A DNA stretch of 64,000 nt from Phlebopus portentosus (taxonomy: Eukaryota; Basidiomycota; Agaricomycetes; Boletales; Boletinellaceae). Both the position numbers and the translations under genes were made by a program. Under the pieces are notes generated by a model. It saw nothing but the letters and a program-made list of their open reading frames with translations, was not told the origin of the DNA and made no database searches. Shown in pieces: positions 1-9,644 of the stretch (position 1 is the first letter of the stretch; each line of letters opens with the position of its first letter). The stretch spans positions 186,001 to 250,000 of the forward strand of contig JAYXKI010000017.1 in NCBI GenBank assembly GCA_037892935.1, written 5' to 3'.

Positions 1-636
1 ATGAGCCTGAAGAAGACCGAATGCATAGTTGAGATGCACGTCCCATAGTTCGCCTTCTCGCCTGGCGTCTGCATTGACTGCCTCTGCGACCTGATCCCCG
101 ACGTGTCTCTGAATGTGAGCCAGAAATTCCCCCAGTGTCTGTCCTTCTACAGTAAGGTTCTCAGAGTACTGAGAGCCCATGTTGTAGAGTCGAGCGACAG
201 TAGCTATGAGAGTTTGGAGGGACTGATCAACGCTTGTAAGTCGGTTATCGAGATCGATGACGGCGTGTCGCAGGGCGGAGACAACTTCGTTGGGTTGCCC
301 GTTAGCACTGACCATTCTGTCCAGGCATCCGTGTAGACTGTCGAGTCGTTCTCCAATGTGTGCCAGAGCGGATTCCATATGTTCTCCAGGTCCGGGTTGA
401 GGAACTGCCAGTCGTTGAGTCTGGAGTAGAAATCTCCGACCGGCACAATGGAATGGGGAACTTCCTTCGTTGTCTTGCCGTTCCACCCACGTCTGTAACG
501 TTCCAAAGCCTCAAAGAAGGCTGATTCGACCTCGGAGTTGTTGAGCAACGATGAATACCAGGGAAGAAAACCAGATGACGCAGAGTGTAAGCCAGAGACC
601 AGACCAACCAACTTGCCACAGTTCTATCAGTGACAT
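1..636 (-). CDS. Partial membrane-anchored coiled-coil protein of element A (runs off the left edge; one in-frame TGA)
   Basis: I read this frame directly: ATG at 636-634, open to base 1 except for a TGA at 513-511 (codon 42) that a CGA to TGA change would explain. Residues about 7-35 form one strongly hydrophobic segment rich in Trp, Leu, Ile and Phe, followed by Arg-Gly-Arg, which fits an N-terminal signal anchor. After a Pro/Gly-rich stretch, roughly residues 95-160 show a regular a/d heptad pattern of Leu, Val and Ile, so a long coiled coil is likely. The ATG lies 10 nt inside the end of the upstream ORF (627-1064), a compact overlap typical of viral or retroelement genes. The position downstream of gag in an LTR element makes an envelope-like or membrane-associated accessory role conceivable, but no family is recognised. 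Competing frames on this stretch (204-611, 302-619) look like shadows. Confidence 0.5.
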
Positions 637-1064
637 AGTTGTTTCGCTAGCATGTAGTTGCCTTGATAGACTTGTAGGAGGACTTGGTGGAGGAAATCAG
701 AATGTTCAAGTAGGGTGTATTTGAATGCTTTATATTCTTGACACAGAGCGAGTAGTTCTTCTTCAACCGGTGTCGGACCTCTGAGTGCCTCCCAGTTGAA
801 ACTGTGTCCATTCAATAGGTTGTCCACGTGTACCAGCAAGAACTTCCTTCCAACTCTTTCATGTCTTTCGGTGGTGATTCGAAGCTCCAGGGCGGATAGT
901 ATAACCGACCGGTAGGGTTCTAAGATAGGGGTGTTTGAGTGCTTCTTACCTCGATAGAAGCTTTTCGTGCGAAATGCCGAATTGACTTCTTCTTCGAATG
1001 TACGGAGCACTCTAACAAAACTCCGATGGAGTGTGTAAGCCTGCTTTAGCCATCGATGATACGC
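627..1064 (-). CDS. Unrecognised helical ORF of element A, no ATG start
   Basis: An open frame of 145 codons starts just after a TAA at 1067-1065 and ends at TGA 629-627. No ATG lies near its beginning, so it is either an exon, a frame whose start was lost, or the tail of a longer broken frame. The product is rich in Glu, Leu, Arg and Lys and predicted largely helical, with the C-terminal portion (about residues 95-140) alternating acidic and leucine-rich segments. The stop overlaps the ATG of the membrane/coiled-coil ORF by 10 nt, which suggests the two were expressed from one transcript. I do not recognise a family, and no protease, RT or integrase motif is visible. Confidence 0.4.
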   Translation of the reverse strand, partial: AYHRWLKQAYTLHRSFVRVLRTFEEEVNSAFRTKSFYRGKKHSNTPILEPYRSVILSALELRITTERHERVGRKFLLVHVDNLLNGHSFNWEALRGPTPVEEELLALCQEYKAFKYTLLEHSDFLHQVLLQVYQGNYMLAKQLCH

Positions 1065-1067
1065 TTA

Positions 1068-1799
1068 TCAGTGATCAGCTGACTGTATTAACAGGCATAG
1101 AAGAAACCCTCCCAGGGCAGAGCAATACTTACTGATCAATAGTGGGTATTGCACTATGAAACAGCAAGATTGATTATCCCGGGATTGGAGCAAAATTATA
1201 ATGTTAGGACCGGCGTTTTCAGACGAGGTGGTCAGTCCGAGCGTACCGGAACAAGTCCCTGCTTCCTCCTTCTGACAATGAATGATTGGAGAGTAGAGTA
1301 GCAAAGGTTAGATGTACTACTTAAGAAGCGAGCTATAGGCTCAAGCTTAACTTAGTAGTAGAGCAGAGGTTCAATCAAAGGGGTACAGTTATGATTGAAG
1401 GTACAAACTAATTGTGCTGAGGGACAACACCCCGCTCAGCTGGTGCCTTAAATAAAGTTTCTACTAAATACTACCAACTACCAACTACTACCGACCATGC
1501 CTTGCCATTAGTTGGGACAATATGTTTCAGCTGGTGTCACCACCACTTTCTTGAGTCGGTGGTACCACTGACAACTCTGGTGGTGCTGCTGAAACTCCTG
1601 GTAGCACCACCAACTACTTCCTTTCCTATTAGGCAGGCCTTAATCTACCTCCATTCCGAAGAAGCTTTCCTCAGGCTTCTATCGATCTCTGTTCCTATCA
1701 CATGTTAATCCTTAGTGCTAATCCTCCCACGAGAGACTTCTTCCATGTGCCGCGATCTTGCTTTGCCGACGCTCCGTTACTCCGGCCGAGCTTCTGCCG
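1068..1799. other. Stretch without a supported gene, inside element A
   Basis: Between the end of the gag-type frame (1800) and the next minus ORF (1064) I find only short, composition-driven frames on both strands. The part near 1430-1500 holds a run of repeated CTACCAACTACTAC-like units and a TTAAATAAAGT motif, but nothing that identifies a gene, LTR or tRNA. It may be a second insertion or an untranslated spacer. Confidence 0.4.
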
Positions 1800-4700
1800 T
1801 TAGTCTTCCATCATGGGGCTGACCATTATCTCGGGATTTGAAATCGGCAACCCCTCCTGATCATCGGAGACTAACCTTGGCGGCTGTGTAAATCTGGCAG
1901 ATACCCTTCTGTGCCTTGCCGCTATATCGATGTCAGAGAATTGTAGTCTGGTACCCGATGTTAACCTGAATCTTCTTCCCAGGTGATTCATCTCACGCCA
2001 TTCGTCAACTGTAATAACCCCTTCTTCCGATTGTTCCCATGCTTCTAGCATGCGGTCTGTTGCTTCTTCGATAAGACTTTCGATGTCCGATGGCGCTCTG
2101 TAATAGATTGGCCAATTGACTTTCACTGCAGTGTTTTGACACAAGGTCTGGTGACGATGCTGATTGATCCAAGCTCTCACGCCGACCTTCAGTGCATAGA
2201 TATCTCTATCGCCGAGCCATATGGACACTTCGTGATTGTATGCGCTCATTCCGCGGTTCAGTAATGGTTGGTCAAATGTTCGTTCCGAGGGTCTGGGCTT
2301 ATGCCGAATCTTGACATCAGCTCCCTCCCTGGTTACTAAGCGCTCTACGAAGTTCTTGAGGAGCCACTCCAAAAGAACCCAACTCCTTTGGTATGCCAAA
2401 TAGCAGTTTGTACAAACCAGGCTTTCGTGAACAAAGCGTCTGGTTGCACTATGTCGATATCATCTCTTCTGCAGGAGTTCTACATATCTCGCAATGTTCC
2501 ATTCCTCCATCTGCACGTAGCTTCGCTTGGGTGGAGGAGTATGTCCAATGTGCATTTCAGCTAGTCCTCCCTGCAAATTGTATGGGTCCTCCCTCTCGTT
2601 GCATTTGTCTTCGTAATATCGTCGATCAGGTTCCTCTTGTGCAGCTACCTCCTCAGGTCCTTGCTGCATTAGTGGGTGAGAATTGCCTCCACTATTCTGT
2701 CCTTGAAGCCTTTCGAAATGCTCTTGATTAGGCTGCATGATTCGGTGTGTAAAGTGTCTGATTCCACACCGCATTGTATATCCACAATTTTCGTAACAAT
2801 AGTGTTTAGCTTTGCTGCAGAAGTTGCAAACTGGGTTCCATGGGGTTTCACTGCATTCCACCCCTGGTTGATGTGGAACATTCCCCTTGCTCAGGGCATC
2901 GAGCATAACCTGAAAACTCTTCAATGTATTCATTACCTTGGCCAAATCTACTTCTTCTTTCTTTATGATACTTGTCGAAGCTTCTCCGGTAGCTGGGGGT
3001 GGAAAGTTACTGCCAAAACTGCCCACAATCTTTCCTTCCAGCACAAAATTCGAATGTTCAAGCACATCCTTAATCTTGTAAGGTGTAGATGAATCATGGT
3101 CTGGTAGCTTGATCTCAATATGATGAATGAGTGCCTCTCTAAGGTCTCCTATAATTTCCATCAGGAACATCTCGTCAGCTTGGGACTCCAAGATCTTTCT
3201 GTTTGTTATAAGATACTTAGAGCGCCTGACGAATTCTTGATGATATTTGCCTAGGTCTTCTCAGTTCTTGATCCCTTTCTTCACCCATTCTACAACCAAA
3301 TGCTCTAGTTCTCCCTTGGAGTAGCATTTCCCTGTCGTGAGACTCAGATATAGAGCTATAATCTCTCTCTTCACTGTCTCCACATCAGGGTTCGGGTTGT
3401 TAATCTGGTCGGTAGTCTCCCAAAGTTCTGCGATGTCAGTCTTTGCATAGTACAAGAACTTCTGGATGTGATCTCTATCATTTCATGTGGCCTGTCTTGC
3501 AATCTCTGCAACGTTGAAGAGTAAGTCTGAAGCTTGGGAACGTACGGAGTCGTTACGACCAGTTCCGCGGTGTTCCGACTGGTTTCGCTCGGTTTTGACT
3601 GGTTTCGCTCAAACGAGTAGACTTAGCAAGAACGCCATAGTCCAGATGGCACGTGCACCATTCTTTGATCAGCCATCAAGACGGGAGAATCACGGCATCG
3701 AGTTTGCACGCGTCGATCACAAGTCTCCGGACCTCGGATCCGCATTCCAGACAAAGAGATTTGACCCTGCAACCTCGTCCTCAGTCCCTCTCCTTTGTTA
3801 AACATCGCAGACTTACTTTGTCAGGCTATCCAGAGCCCTTCCGAGTCGTTTTCCCGAGTTCCGCTTCGTTCCGCTCAAAGAGACCCAGTTCCGAAGGTTT
3901 CGCACGTATTCTGACCTTTCTATATGCGTCCCCTTTAATCTATTATGCTCTCGTTCCAGACATGCTTAGTATTGTTCCTTTTGACCTATGTGTCCCTTAA
4001 ACCATTCATATGCACTCCTCTCCTTTGTAGATAGCGATATGCGTTCCCTTTTCTTTATGACATAGGTTCTCTGACCACTGGGAGGCTCAGCCTTGGACGT
4101 TTTGTATAAATATAGCACAACTCTCATAGTAGAGGAGAGCTTAGTTGGAGCTGAGTGGGAGCTTAGCTTACAGTTCTCACATCGTCTCAAAGTCCCTCGA
4201 CCTCCAGTCTACTTATTCGTAGTGGACTCTCTCGTCTCTATAGTCTAATATACGATATTTCGTGTTCTGTACAGTCGATCGGTGATCTCTCTTTGTAGCG
4301 GAGCTGTTCGTACGTTCGTATAGTTTGCTGTGATTGTACAAAGGCTTCTCTTACTTCTCTTACCCGAACTGAAACCTCCTTATGTGTTCCGAACCGTTTT
4401 GCCCAGTTTCGCTCGTAACCCAGTTACTCTGCATGCCGCTCGCATTTGGTCTCGCAACACCTTCTCCTCTCCATAGTCATCGGGAAAGGACACCATATCA
4501 CCCCTTTCCTCTTGACATTCCACTCTCCGCTTCCTCAAGTCCAGCCCGGTGTTGTTCCGCATCGTTTCGATTGGAAACAGTCGGTTCCATCGTCCCACAC
4601 ATATCCTTCGATTATCTCAGTCCCCTTCCGTCATCGTTTTGCACCTCCATCCCTCGCATCACATTACGACACACTCAGCTATTGTCCTTCATCCATCGTA

Positions 4701-5525
4701 TCGCGTTTCAAATTGTTACGCCACGTTCTGACACTTAAGACTACAAGTGAGATCGACTGCAGTTGCTTACCAGTGTGTTAGCACAGTCGATTAGTCACAT
4801 TTCGGGTTGGTGGTTCGACTAGCGTAGCTTAGTTAGTTTAGTTCTTGTGCCTTGGGTCAGTCAGCTTTAGTCCAGAGCTCGCAGCTGAGCCGGAGAGTTG
4901 ATTTAGCCTTTGCACCACCACCGTCGATCTTGGGAGAAGCCTACCCTCGGAATTCTTCCTCGAGCGCTTCCCTCATATCCCCGGTTCTCACCAAGCCCTT
5001 CCATTGTATATCTCTATTTCCCTCCACTCCTTCGTGCCCTTAGCTCGGGTGTAATTCTCTGCTGACCGTTTGAAGGTATTCTAGGGCAGCCCCTCGAACT
5101 ATACACTCCCTGTCCGGCATCAGAACATCCACAGGAGTTTCAACGTCTTCGAAGAACCTAGGGAGTTCCTTTGGTTCTGAGCTATCAAACGTAGGGGCAC
5201 ATTTATCCCCATGCAAGGGCAGTTGGTACGCCATTGCAGTTTGTCGATTTGTAAGTTGTTATAATACATTAGCGTTAGCAGACAGACGAGCTATTACTGC
5301 TGCATTGCTGGCTAAGATCTGTTGAGTTCTGGTAGGTAGTTGGTAATTGGTAGGCGGGCTAGCTGGTCTGCTCAGTGATCCTGGGGTGGAAACTGGCATG
5401 GATGAGAGGTTGGGAAGTTCTGAATTGGCGATGGTAGATGGGAAATGATCTAGGGAATCGGTGTTGGAAGGAATGGCACTAATGGATTGTCGCAAGGGTA
5501 TTTCGCTGTGTTCCATGTTTTCCAT
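1800..5525 (-). pseudogene. gag: Broken gag of element A with unusual C-terminal domain; interrupted by a solo LTR
   Basis: One minus-strand frame runs from ATG 5525 to TAA at 1800 once the solo LTR (3515-5142) and one copy of its ACGT duplication are set aside. In order: a Ser/Pro-rich head (5525-5260); a TAA at about 5260 that was probably CAA; then a basidiomycete Gypsy gag signature after Met 5234 (APTFDSSEPKELPRFFEDV), split by the LTR; the capsid-like continuation (3510-2900, including KYHQEFVRRSKYL); and a CX2CX4HX5C knuckle (CNFCSKAKHYCYENC, near 2810). After another TGA the frame continues into about 200 residues (2399-1800) that are not protease. This tail weakly resembles the 246-aa ORF at 10355-11095 (shared DRDxxAL/DKRDYLM, PIYYR/PYRR and helix patterns). 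In-frame TGAs near 3480, 3258 and 2460 all fit lost CGA codons. Confidence 0.65.
3515..5142 (+). mobile_element. Solo LTR of the element A family, inverted relative to its host
   Basis: This 1,628-bp block starts TGAAGAGTAAGTC and ends CAGGAGTTTCA, the same termini as the element A 5' LTR at 5696-7326, but lies on the opposite strand. It is flanked by a 4-bp direct repeat ACGT (3511-3514 and 5143-5146), so it is a clean insertion reduced to one LTR by LTR-LTR recombination. It splits the gag frame in the middle of a conserved FFEDV motif. Frames on it such as 3487-3801 also occur in the other LTR and are not genes. With the 5' LTR it forms a large inverted repeat about 550 bp apart. Confidence 0.85.
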
Positions 5526-5676
5526 AGTGGAATGTAAGTTGCAATTGACAATCCTCAGCCTTCAAGTCAGTGGCAAAACCTGATGTTCTACAGGGACTTG
5601 AGCGGATTGGCTACATGTAACTCGTCTGCTAGACGAATTTGGCAGGGTATTCATAATGGTTGGACAGTGAAATCCC

Positions 5677-5693
5677 CCTCACCGTGGGCTCCA
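5677..5693 (-). promoter_or_regulatory. Primer binding site of element A
   Basis: Two bases inside the 5' LTR end (5696) the minus strand reads TGGAGCCCACGGTGAGG. It starts with TGG, the complement of a tRNA CCA tail, and nearly matches the PBS of the giant element (TGGAGCCCACCGCGAGG at 61336-61320). Both Gypsy families therefore probably use the same tRNA 3' end. The tRNA itself cannot be named from this window. Confidence 0.7.
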
Positions 5694-5695
5694 CT

Positions 5696-7326
5696 TGAAA
5701 CTCCTGTGAACGTTCTGATGCCAGACAGGGAGTGTATAGTTCGAGGGGCTGCCCTAGAATACCTTCAAGCGGTCAGCAGAGAATTACACATGAGCTAAGG
5801 GCATAAAGGAATGGAGGGAAATAGGGATATATAATGGATGGCTTGGTGAGAACTGAGGGATGTGAGGGAGGTGCTCAAGGAAGAATTCCAAGGGTGAACT
5901 TCTTCCAAGATTGATGGTGGCAGTGCAAAGGCTAAATTGACTCTCCAGCTCAACTGCGAGCTCTGGACTAAAGCCGACTGACCCAAGGCACAAGAACTAA
6001 ACTAACTAAGCTACGCTAGTCAAACCACCAACTTGAATGTGACTAATTGACTGTGCTAACACACTAGTAAGTGACTGCAGTCGATCTCACTCGTAGTCTA
6101 AAGTGTCAGAACGCGGTGTAACAATTTGAAATGCAATACGATGGATGAAGAACAATTGCTGAGTGTGTCGAAATGTGATGCGAGGGATGGAGGTGCAAAA
6201 CAATGATGGAGGGGGACTGAGAGAATCGAAGGATATGTGTGGGATGATGGAACCAACCGTATTCGATTGAAACGATGCAGAATAGCACCGGGCTGGACTT
6301 GAGGAAGCGGGGAGAGGAATGTTAGGAGGAAAGGGGCAATATGGTGTCCTTTCCTGATGACACTAGAGAGGAGAAGGTGTTGCGAGACCGAATGCAAGTG
6401 ACATGCAGAGTAACTGGGTTACGAGCGAAACTGGGCGAAACAGTTCGGAACACGTATGAAGGTTTCAATTCGGGTGAGAGAAGTAAGAGGAGCCTTTATA
6501 CAATCATAGCGAACTATACGAACGTACAAATGGCTCTGCTGTGAAGAGAGATCACCGATCAACTGTACAGAACACAAAATATTGTATATTAGACTTTAGA
6601 GATGAGAAAGTCCACTACAAACAAGTAGACTAGAGGATGAGGGACTTTGAGACGATGTGAGAACTGCCTAGCTAAGCTCCAACTAAGCTCCAACTAAGCT
6701 GTCCCTCTACTACAAGAGTCATGCTATATTTATACTAAACGTCCAAGACTGAGCCTCCCAGCGGTCAGAGAACATACATCATAAAGAAAAAAAGGAATGC
6801 ATATCACTATCTACAAAGGAGAGGAGTGCATATGAATGGTTTAAGGGACACATAAGTCAAAAGAAACAATGCTGAGCATGTCTGGAACAAGAGCATAATG
6901 GATTAAAGGGAACGCATATAGAAAGGTCAGAATATGAGCAAAACCTTCGGAACTGGATCTCTTTGAGCGGAATGAAGCAGAACTTGGGGAAGCGACTCGG
7001 AAGGGCTTTGGCTAGCCTGACAAAGTAAGTCTGCAAGGTTTTACAAAGGAGAGGGACTGAGGACAAGGTTGCAGGGTCAAATCTCTTTGTCTGGAATGCA
7101 GATCCGAGATCCAGAGACTTGTGATCAACGTGTGCAAACTTGATGCCGTGATTCTCCTGCCTTGATGGCTGATCAAAGAATGTTGCACGTGCCATCTGGG
7201 CTATGGAGTTCTTGCTAAGTCCACTCGTTCGAGCAAAACCAGTTGAAACTGAGCAAAACCAGTCAGAACACCACAGAACTGGTTGTAATGACTCCATACA
7301 TTCCCAAGCTTCAGACTTACTCTTCA
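5696..7326 (-). repeat. 5' LTR of element A
   Basis: 1,631 bp; on the minus strand it begins TGAAGAGTAAGTC at 7326 and ends GGAGTTTCA at 5696, with TG/CA ends and short TGAA/TTCA inverted termini. It is followed inward by a PBS and gag leader, which fixes it as the 5' LTR. It is similar along its whole length to the solo LTR at 3515-5142, with scattered, mostly transition differences. Outward, 7327 onward is homologous to the giant element near 49888. ORFs here (for example 6857-7333) are repeated in the solo LTR and are not credible genes. Confidence 0.8.
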
Positions 7327-7336
7327 CTGCCACATC

Positions 7337-8949
7337 TTATTGAAGTATGTTGTTGAGGTATGGGTGATGTTCGATGGATTTCTGAAGCTCAGCAAGGTGC
7401 TCTTTGATGTCCTGGGTGGCTGCAATTGCTGAGAGGGAATACTGTTGTGCTTGGAGTATAATGGCAATGATGTTGGCAGCACAGTTACATATATCATCAT
7501 TGCCGCGCTCATCAAAGAGGCGTAAGACTTGAATTATGGCATTGTGGGATAGTTTTGAGGCGGCATTGGAGTAAATGACAGCATTTTCAAGTGCAATAGG
7601 CCCTTCTCTGAGGATAACAAGGGGTGCATTGGGTAATATGCCATCGCCGAGTGGTGCGCTAAGAATTATGGGGACAGTAGTGAGGGCGCTGCCGATGCAG
7701 AGCATTTCTTGGATGTGGCAAATGAGTGTTACTTTATCGGCAGGTGTCAGTTGGTGTCTGGCGAAGAGATCAGGGATGATTTGAAGCATCACGGGGACGT
7801 GTCTGGGGGGGCACGGCATCGCCGCAGGAAACACGTTGGCGAGGAGGTCGCAAAATGATCCTCAGTTTCTGCCGGCGAGGTGTGGGTCTTGACAGAGGAG
7901 TTGCTGGGTGTCCGGCGAGGCCTAAATGTACAGGAGGAAGATTAGAGTCGCCGTGTCGGGGCAGGGGTGATGAAAACTGCAAAGGGCGGCAATGAGAATA
8001 TTTGGTATAGTGGTGTAATCAGGGTGCCATGGGTAAAGGAGCATGGGGTGTCTGGGAAGTGTGATTAATTAGGCGAAGTTGAAATTTAACAGGTGTTGGG
8101 CATGGTGGGGGAAGTGGACTGGGTGCGAGACTTGGAGTAGTGGTGTCACTGGTGTGAATGGAAATGCTTCGGCAAGGCTGGGAAACGGCTGGGGCATATT
8201 GGAAGAGGAGCCAATAGTATTTGTAGTCTGTAGGGTAGATGTTTTTGGGGCAGCGTGTAGGTTGCCGATCGCTTTATATATTTTCGGCAAGTGTATTCAG
8301 GGTTGGCCGGAGGGTATGACAGTTTTTGGTGAGGTGAAGTTGCCGGTATTCGTAGTGTAGAGGCCAATATAGGCAAAGGCCGAAGTAGTGTTCTAATAGA
8401 AGAGGGCCTAGGCGAAGGTGTTTTATGTAGGCAGATCGTCGGTGTGACAGGTAATTGGGCTGGGTGTCTTGCAGTGAGGCTAGTTTGCTGGACTTTTGGG
8501 TATAGTGGCCTGTATAGGATTGGGGCGAAGCGATCTTCAAATGGAAGGGGGCCTGGGCAAAGGAGTTTTGTATAGGCGGGTCTTCAGCAGGATGAGTAAG
8601 AGGAATGGGAGGCTAGCAGCGAGGCTGATTCACTGGTAGTTCAGGTATAGAGGCCTGTAGAGGCATGGGGTGAAGTGATCTTCAAATGGAAGGGGGCCTG
8701 GGCGAAGGAATTTTGTATAGGCGGGGCGTCGGCGGGACAAGTAAGAGAGATGGGAGGCTAGCGGCGAGGCTGGTTCGCCAGTAGTTCAGGTATAGAGGCC
8801 TGTAGAGGCATGGAGCAAAGTGATCTTTGAATGGAAGGGGGCCTGGGCAAAGAAATTTTGTATAGGTAGGGCGTCAGCGGGATGGGCTTCGATTTAGAAG
8901 GGAGTTTGGAAGTAAAGTTTAAATGGTTAATTATGGAAGGTGTCGTCAT
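7337..8949 (-). pseudogene. Broken copy of the giant element's 513-aa accessory ORF
   Basis: Homologous to 49812-51353 in the giant element; the equivalent ATG is at 8949-8947. Pieces are recognisable in several frames, for example 7834-7337 (matching the helical C-terminal half, IREGPIALENAVIYS-type region) and 8376-8146, so frameshifts and stops break it. The extreme C-terminus with the SUMO-interaction-like motif is missing because element A's LTR lies there. It has four rather than three units of the 145-bp tandem repeat. Function unknown; its value is showing that this ORF belongs to the element. Confidence 0.7.
8402..8860 (-). repeat. 145-bp tandem repeat, about four units (copy B)
   Basis: The landmark GGGGGCC recurs at 8547, 8692 and 8837 with exact 145-bp spacing, and a diverged unit precedes them near 8402. 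The giant element has three units with the same period at 50951, 51096 and 51241. The array lies in the N-terminal coding part of the 513-aa ORF. Because 145 is not a multiple of three, each added unit shifts the reading frame. Confidence 0.8.
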
Positions 8950-9073
8950 ATCATGATCTTGATCTGGTACCAGATATGGATACAACGGGGTTGTAGTCAG
9001 GGGTAGCGGTACATTGGAAATACAATTTGGCAGGCTTTTGGTGGTCCAGGAACTAGTTGGGGATGCCTGGTAG

Positions 9074-9484
9074 TTAACTAGGGCGGTGTAGATAGTAGCA
9101 TATATGTTGAGAATTGACTATTGGGTGTGAGTAAGGCTGGGGTAGGGTGTGCAGTGATATTTGATAATTGGTGGGGGGGATCAGTGTAGAATGTTGTATC
9201 GGCTGGCTTGGTAGGGGTGTACAAGTTGAGGCTATATTGTGGTGAGGTTCAGCAGATTGTTCCAGTGAGTTTTGGAGGGGGAAGAGTTGCTGAGGAGTCT
9301 GTGGAGGTTGAGTGGAGATTGCAGCAGAGCCGTGGGGAAGATTTGGTAATTGATTGATAAAATGGGGGCAGGTAGGTCGCATGTATGGAGGGCTGAAGTC
9401 AGAGTTTGAATTAGGTGCAGCAAAGATATAGATGACAGGGACTCGTGTCTGAGTTCCCCATTTCTCTTTGTCTCTTTCCACCAT
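9074..9484 (-). CDS. Small divergent ORF of the giant element, copy B (136 aa)
   Basis: An ATG at 9484-9482 shares the tetranucleotide CATG with the antisense gene's ATG at 9483. The frame is open for 136 codons to a stop at 9074 and matches the 122-aa ORF at 51522-51890 (shared VEREKEK/VERDKEK, GTQTRVP and AAPNSN blocks) before the C-termini diverge by frameshift. The product is Pro/Ser/Thr/His-rich and looks disordered. It may be an N-terminal exon of the larger downstream ORF. That the frame stays open in a copy where the antisense gene is broken is mild support for coding. No family recognised. Confidence 0.35.
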   Translation of the reverse strand: MVERDKEKWGTQTRVPVIYIFAAPNSNSDFSPPYMRPTCPHFINQLPNLPHGSAAISTQPPQTPQQLFPLQNSLEQSAEPHHNIASTCTPLPSQPIQHSTLIPPTNYQISLHTLPQPYSHPIVNSQHICYYLHRPS

Positions 9485-9644
9485 GGTGCCGATGATTGTC
9501 AGCATCAGCAGCAGCAACAATAGCAGAGAGGGGTCAGAGGCTCTCTCCAACCAGATGGAGGTGGATGCTGAAGCAGCGACAGGGGCTCCTGCCGTGGGCG
9601 GGATGTCGTGAGCCCCCAGCAGGCAGGAGGTCCCACCAGAGTTG

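Larger units (their letters stand above)
1..7326 (-). mobile_element. Gypsy-like LTR retrotransposon 'A', 5' part (3' end beyond the window)
   Basis: Read on the minus strand this is an LTR retrotransposon entering from the right: 5' LTR (7326 down to 5696), a primer binding site two bases inside, a leader, a long gag-type frame (5525 to 1800) and then two overlapping ORFs (1064-627 and 636 to beyond base 1). No reverse transcriptase or integrase is seen before the window ends, so it is either truncated, non-autonomous, or has its pol further left. Its right edge abuts the decayed giant-element copy B, whose homologous sequence resumes at 7327, so A inserted into B; the rest of B and the target duplication should lie left of the window. 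A solo LTR of the same family interrupts gag. The frame carries several TGA/TAA stops, mostly explained by CGA to TGA or CAA to TAA. Confidence 0.75.

Noticed and set aside
204..619. Two long minus-strand ORFs (204-611 and 302-619)
   Set aside because: A third frame from ATG 636 has a TM segment and perfect heptads and continues off the window; these two look like shadows.
5040..5234. Internal deletion joining gag to the 3' end of pol at 5140
   Set aside because: The ACGT duplication and TG...CA ends show the join is the border of an inserted solo LTR.
6857..7333. 158-aa ORF in element A's 5' LTR and its counterpart at 3487-3801
   Set aside because: Same sequence occurs in the solo LTR with stops and no domain; it is LTR sequence.
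8402..8860. CRISPR-like or satellite array
   Set aside because: Units are contiguous 145-bp tandem repeats without spacers, inside a retroelement ORF of a eukaryote.
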